DNA of 64,000 nucleotides from NCBI GenBank assembly GCA_963695805.1, contig CAVOHV010000002.1, positions 62,001-126,000 of the forward strand. Direction: 5' to 3'. The notes under the pieces were generated by a model. That model was not told the origin of the DNA and did not search any database. It worked only from the letters and a program-made list of their open reading frames with translations. The DNA comes from DASUPK01 sp963695805 (GTDB lineage: Bacteria; Actinomycetota; Thermoleophilia; Solirubrobacterales; 70-9). Positions 60,703 to 64,000 of this stretch are shown here, in pieces (positions within the stretch are counted from its first letter, which is position 1; every line of letters starts with the position of its first letter). The position numbers and the translations under genes are program-made.

Positions 60703-60766
60703 CGGCGGCTTTCGCTCCGCGCCTGTTGGGCGCGGGCGGCCGCGCAGATCCCTGATGTCGCCCGGG

Positions 60767-62347
60767 TCAGTCCCTGGTGACCACGTCCTCCTCGAGCGTG
60801 CTCACCGGCCCCTGGTACCTGTTCTTCGCGGAGACCAGGTACCAGACCCCGAAGGCCAGGGGCAACAAGACCGCCAGCGGCGTGTAGTTGACGAGGCTCG
60901 AGTCGAAATCGGCGTTCCACGGCAGGCCCGCCGGCGTGTACGGCAGGTTGAGCGCGAACACCACCAGGATCACGAAGAAGATCCCGATGGAGTTCACCCA
61001 CCTGTACTTAGCTCCCAGCGTCCACGGGCCGGGCTTGAAATTGTCGCCCGCCCTCAGCCGCAGATAGACCGGAATGATGTACGCGATGTACAGCCCGACC
61101 GTGCAGATCCCGGTCAGTGCGTAGAACGCGAACGGGACGTCGTTCTTGCCGAACAGCGCCGGGATCGCGACGATCAGCGAGAACACTGAAACCCCGATCA
61201 CCGCGTTGAACGGCACCCTGTCGCGGTTGACCCGCCGGAACAGGGTCCACCCCGGAATCGCCCGGTCGCGTGAGAACGCGTACCAGGTCCGGGAGGCGCT
61301 GGTCAGGCCGGCGGCGCCGCAGAACAGCTGCCCGACGGTTGCGATCAGGATCACCAGCTTCGCCGCCCAGGAGTCGAGCGCCGAGGTGAAGATGAACGTC
61401 GAGTATCCGGCGCCGTCGTCGATTGCGGCGACATCGTTCGCCGCGAACAGGAAGGAGAGCAGCAGGATCCAGCCGATGATCGCCGAGTAGAAGACCGACC
61501 GCCAGACGCCCTGTGCGGCGCCGATCGCCGCGCCCCGAGTCTCCTCGGCAGTGTGCGCGGACGCGTCGTAGCCGGTCTCCGTGTACATGGTCAGCAGGAA
61601 GCCGATCGGCAGCACGAAGAACCAGAATCCGAAGTTGCCGGTCGAGCCGCCGAAGAACCCGGACTCGTTGAACCTCTGGGTGAAGACGAAGTCGGCGCTT
61701 TGGTGCGTATCGGGCACGATCCAGAGAATCGCGATGATCACCGCGACTCCCAGCAGATGCCAGCCGACCGAGATGTTGTTCGCCAGCGCCAGGATGCGGT
61801 CGGCGAAGATGTTCACCACGGTGTAGAGGAGCAGGATCAGGAAGAACAGGAACCACTGCTCTCCCAGGATGTGTTCGGTGTCCCCGAAGTTGATCCCGAA
61901 GATGTTCAGGCCGTAGAGCCCGAGCAGGATGTTGAGGAAGATCGCGGCTCCGTAGGCGACGGAGGCGACGATGCCGATCAGGCCGGCGATATTGAACCAG
62001 CCGGTCATCCAGCTCCAGCCCTTGCCGCCCAGGTCGTGCGCCCACCAGTACGGACCGCCCGCGGTCGGGTAGGCCGAGGTCAGCTCGGCCATCGAGAACG
62101 CCACGGTGAAGACGAGGAGGCAGAGAATCGGCCAGCCCCACGAGACCGCGACCGGACCGCCGTTCAGCCAGGCAAATCCGAACGCCGTGAAGCAGCCGGC
62201 GAGGACCGAGATGATCGTGAACGAGATCGCGAAGTTAGTGAACGCGCTCCAGGTTCGCGAGAGCTCCTGCTTGTAGCCGAGCTCAGCGAGGCGTTGTTCG
62301 TCGCGCTTCGTCTGGTCGACGTCGGAGATGCCCTCCGGTGGTGTCAC
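60767..62347 (-). CDS. APC-family amino acid/amine permease (PuuP-like)
   Basis: 526 residues from GTG 62347, which has GGAGG eight bases upstream; longer frames lack family residues. About twelve helices: FAISFTIISVLAGCFTAFG, MAELTSAYPTAGGPYWWAHDL, TETGYDASAHTAEETRGAA and GAAGLTSASRTWYAFSRDRAIPG. This is the actinobacterial amino acid-permease class that includes GABA, putrescine and choline carriers. Proximity to a PuuD-like gene suggests an amine substrate. Convergent with the kinase operon. Confidence 0.88.
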   Translation of the reverse strand: MTPPEGISDVDQTKRDEQRLAELGYKQELSRTWSAFTNFAISFTIISVLAGCFTAFGFAWLNGGPVAVSWGWPILCLLVFTVAFSMAELTSAYPTAGGPYWWAHDLGGKGWSWMTGWFNIAGLIGIVASVAYGAAIFLNILLGLYGLNIFGINFGDTEHILGEQWFLFFLILLLYTVVNIFADRILALANNISVGWHLLGVAVIIAILWIVPDTHQSADFVFTQRFNESGFFGGSTGNFGFWFFVLPIGFLLTMYTETGYDASAHTAEETRGAAIGAAQGVWRSVFYSAIIGWILLLSFLFAANDVAAIDDGAGYSTFIFTSALDSWAAKLVILIATVGQLFCGAAGLTSASRTWYAFSRDRAIPGWTLFRRVNRDRVPFNAVIGVSVFSLIVAIPALFGKNDVPFAFYALTGICTVGLYIAYIIPVYLRLRAGDNFKPGPWTLGAKYRWVNSIGIFFVILVVFALNLPYTPAGLPWNADFDSSLVNYTPLAVLLPLAFGVWYLVSAKNRYQGPVSTLEEDVVTRD

Positions 62348-62360
62348 TTCCTCTCCCTCC

Positions 62361-62376
62361 GTAGCGGCCCCGCTAC
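62361..62376. promoter_or_regulatory. palindrome in permease leader
   Basis: GTAGCGG-CC-CCGCTAC, 16 bp, just upstream of the permease ribosome site. It could be an operator or a leader hairpin controlling translation. Confidence 0.35.
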
Positions 62377-62456
62377 ATCCATGCTCTGAGGGCCTATTTC
62401 GAGGCGTGAAGCCCTGCACGGGACCCTATGCCCGCCGCCGGACCTCAGTCAAGCCG

Positions 62457-62470
62457 AATTTCCGGAAATT
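62457..62470. promoter_or_regulatory. 14-bp perfect palindrome AATTTCCGGAAATT
   Basis: Perfect palindrome in the 144-bp gap between the exonuclease stop and the permease start, both leftward genes. AT-rich ends are unusual in this region. Candidate repressor site for the permease gene. Confidence 0.4.
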
Positions 62471-62491
62471 GAGGAGGTTGGACGGTTCGTC

Positions 62492-63247
62492 TCAGATTTC
62501 GTCGCCCCTGAAGCCGAAACGGCGGATCAGACCGCGAAACCACGGTCGTTTCGCATCAGATCGCGAGATCCGCTCGAGCGTGCCGAGCGTCAGCGGGTGC
62601 CCGAACGACTCCAGGTGGGTGGCGAGGGCGATGAACGCCTGGGCCGTCGTCAGGGCGTCGCCGTCGGCCTCGTGAGGCCGGTGGACCGGCAGGCCAAGCC
62701 AGCGTGCCAGATCGCCGAGGCCCGGTGTGGAGACCGCGACCCCTGGGCGCGTCCCGCCGGCTTTTGAGGGCGGTGGCTCTCTTCGCAGCCGGCTGAGCTC
62801 GATCCCAAGGGCGGCGGTATCGATCACCGGGTTCCGGAGGTCGAGGCCGCGTGGCTCCAGGGCCGCCCTCAGGAAACCGGTCTCGATCGAGGCTACGTGC
62901 GCGACGAGCGCCCTGCCGGCGAGCGCCGCGAGCACGCGGTCGAGCGACTCTTCGAGCTGCGGCGCCTCCGCGAGATCCACCTCGCGAAGACCGTGGATGC
63001 GGATCGTGTCCCAATCCGGCATCCGCAGAGGGCGCACCAGCTCGTAGCGGACGTCGTCGAGCTGCACCCTGCCGCACTGGACGGTGACGGTCGCGAACGA
63101 GATGATCTCGTCGGTCGCGGGGTCGAGACCCGTCATCTCGAGGTCGATCACAGTGAAGCTCACCTCCCGCCACGGTGTATGAGGCTGCGGCAAGGAGCTC
63201 TCCAGATATGACCGTCGGGCGGCCGACTGGCTGGGCGGCATCGTCAC
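62492..63247 (-). CDS. DEDDh 3'-5' exonuclease (DnaQ-like)
   Basis: 251 residues. Exonuclease I motif TVIDLEMTGLDPATDEI (Asp/Glu), and motif III HEADGDALTTAQAF with His and Asp. Motif II reads LVAHVASIETGFL, where the usual Asp of HNAxFD is Glu. The gene overlaps the stop of the upstream nucleotidyltransferase by 4 bp; such exonuclease-DUF294 pairs are known in proteobacteria and actinobacteria. May trim single-stranded DNA or nucleotides. Confidence 0.85.
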   Translation of the reverse strand: MTMPPSQSAARRSYLESSLPQPHTPWREVSFTVIDLEMTGLDPATDEIISFATVTVQCGRVQLDDVRYELVRPLRMPDWDTIRIHGLREVDLAEAPQLEESLDRVLAALAGRALVAHVASIETGFLRAALEPRGLDLRNPVIDTAALGIELSRLRREPPPSKAGGTRPGVAVSTPGLGDLARWLGLPVHRPHEADGDALTTAQAFIALATHLESFGHPLTLGTLERISRSDAKRPWFRGLIRRFGFRGDEI

Positions 63248-64000
63248 GCCCGCGCGCTCAGGCCGGCGGACACCGACCGTTGCACGGCGGCGACCTCCCT
63301 GAACGCGTCACGGAGGTAGCGCCGGGTGAGGGGATCGAGCGCCTCGGGATCCAGGCGGTCGTCCGGATCGTGTCCGCCCTCGATCTGTGTGACCTGATGC
63401 TCCAAGCGCAGGGCGCTGAACAGCTCGAAGGCCTCCTCGAGCACCCTGATCTCCTCAGCGGTCATCACCCCGAGGCCCCCCGTAGCGTGAAGTCGGTCAA
63501 CTGTGTGGTTTGCGGGAATGTCACCGACAAGGGCCGCGTAGCGCGCCAGATTGATGACCGGCAGCATTCCGGCGTGCTTGATGTCAAGCGCGTCGTGGCG
63601 GTGGCCCGATGCGGAGATGACCAGGTTGCGAATGAAGCCGGTGGGCGGCTTCGCGGCGAGTGCCAGCCGCAGCATCCAGCGCTCCAGGCTCCTGCGATCG
63701 CCCGTCTCGAACAGCAAGCTTTTGACGTTGAGGCCGCGCTCGCGCCCGTAGACCATCCTTCCGTCGAGGAGGATCGAGACCGCGATCAGCACCCGGTTGT
63801 CGCTTGGACGCTGAACCCAGCTCCTGATCGAAGCCTCCCACTCCTCGATCGAGCTCGCGGAGAAGGCGCCCGTCGCGGTGACCCCATGCGGGTCGAGGCG
63901 CCAGCCGATCGCCCTGATGCAGTCGGCGACGTTGGCGGCGATTCCCTGCATGTAGGTCTCGGTCCTGCTCGATGCGAGCCGTCGGCGCGGCTCCGCGGTG
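63244..64000 (-). CDS. DUF294-type nucleotidyltransferase, 5' end cut by window edge
   Basis: The frame is open to the right edge (AEPRRRLASSRTETYMQGIAANVAD). Visible are the end of a nucleotidyltransferase domain (CIRAIGWRLDPHGVTATGAF, EEWEASIRSWV, VSILLDGRMVYG) and the DUF294_C substrate-binding domain (DIKHAGMLPVINLARYAALV). GlnD-related proteins of this kind often carry CBS and cNMP domains at the missing N-terminus. Overlaps the exonuclease start by four bases. Function probably regulatory nucleotide transfer. Confidence 0.83.
   Translation of the reverse strand, partial: TAEPRRRLASSRTETYMQGIAANVADCIRAIGWRLDPHGVTATGAFSASSIEEWEASIRSWVQRPSDNRVLIAVSILLDGRMVYGRERGLNVKSLLFETGDRRSLERWMLRLALAAKPPTGFIRNLVISASGHRHDALDIKHAGMLPVINLARYAALVGDIPANHTVDRLHATGGLGVMTAEEIRVLEEAFELFSALRLEHQVTQIEGGHDPDDRLDPEALDPLTRRYLRDAFREVAAVQRSVSAGLSARA

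Overview
The window is GC-rich throughout, with dense short-spaced genes, frequent GTG starts and many ATGA/GTGA stop-start overlaps. The gene mixture (type II DAHP synthase, MptB-like mannosyltransferase, WS/DGAT acyltransferase, GlnA3/PuuA-like ligase, actinobacterial-style sigma and wall hydrolases) points to an actinobacterium, most likely of the Thermoleophilia (Solirubrobacterales-like) lineage. That placement is inference from gene content. No rRNA, tRNA or CRISPR array is visible.

Layout. 1-9.4 kb is aromatic amino acid metabolism: a PuuB-like FAD oxidoreductase cut by the left edge, then fahA, hmgA and hppD for tyrosine to homogentisate to fumarylacetoacetate. A divergent Lrp/AsnC regulator shares a promoter region with hppD that carries an inverted repeat. 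An ATP-grasp ligase plus a ferritin-like protein follow, then a type II DAHP synthase facing them. 9.5-18 kb holds a thioredoxin-like DUF899 protein, a three-domain wall hydrolase, a cation/proton antiporter, TetR and ECF sigma regulators, a STAS remnant, a secreted GH76 mannanase, and a c-di-AMP riboswitch directly in front of a 44-residue single-helix membrane peptide. 18-25 kb is envelope and lipid work (two polytopic GT-C-like proteins, WS/DGAT, acyl-ACP thioesterase, hydrolase) and an integrase remnant. 25-34 kb holds small membrane proteins, a channel with an unusual filter, an NlpC/P60-like enzyme, secreted proteins and a metallo-beta-lactamase/rhodanese fusion. 34-44 kb contains an esterase-Baeyer-Villiger monooxygenase fusion, damaged ilvA with intact ridA, and amine/aldehyde catabolism genes (SDR, ALDH, frameshifted GlnA3/PuuA-like ligase) with an APC permease.

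44-56 kb is a potassium island: kdpD kinase half, kdpE, a broken kdpA copy, then kdpF-kdpA-kdpC-kdpB, followed by the KdpD sensor half as a separate gene and a membrane-anchored Usp. Two 11-bp-period direct repeats precede the two kdpA units and are candidate KdpE boxes. 56-61 kb is a glycerol-type operon (GlpA-like, second flavoprotein, FGGY kinase) beside a divergent PuuD-like hydrolase. An APC permease, a DEDDh exonuclease and a DUF294-type nucleotidyltransferase cut by the right edge close the window.

Two themes tie the genes together. Potassium and c-di-AMP: riboswitch, antiporter, channel-like protein, Kdp with KdpD/Usp modules. Polyamine/amine catabolism: PuuA-, B-, C-, D- and P-like genes scattered over the window. 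Several genes (ilvA, GlnA3-like, kdpA copy 1, the gene at 25.5 kb) carry small indels. These could be real pseudogenes or consensus errors, and raw reads would decide.
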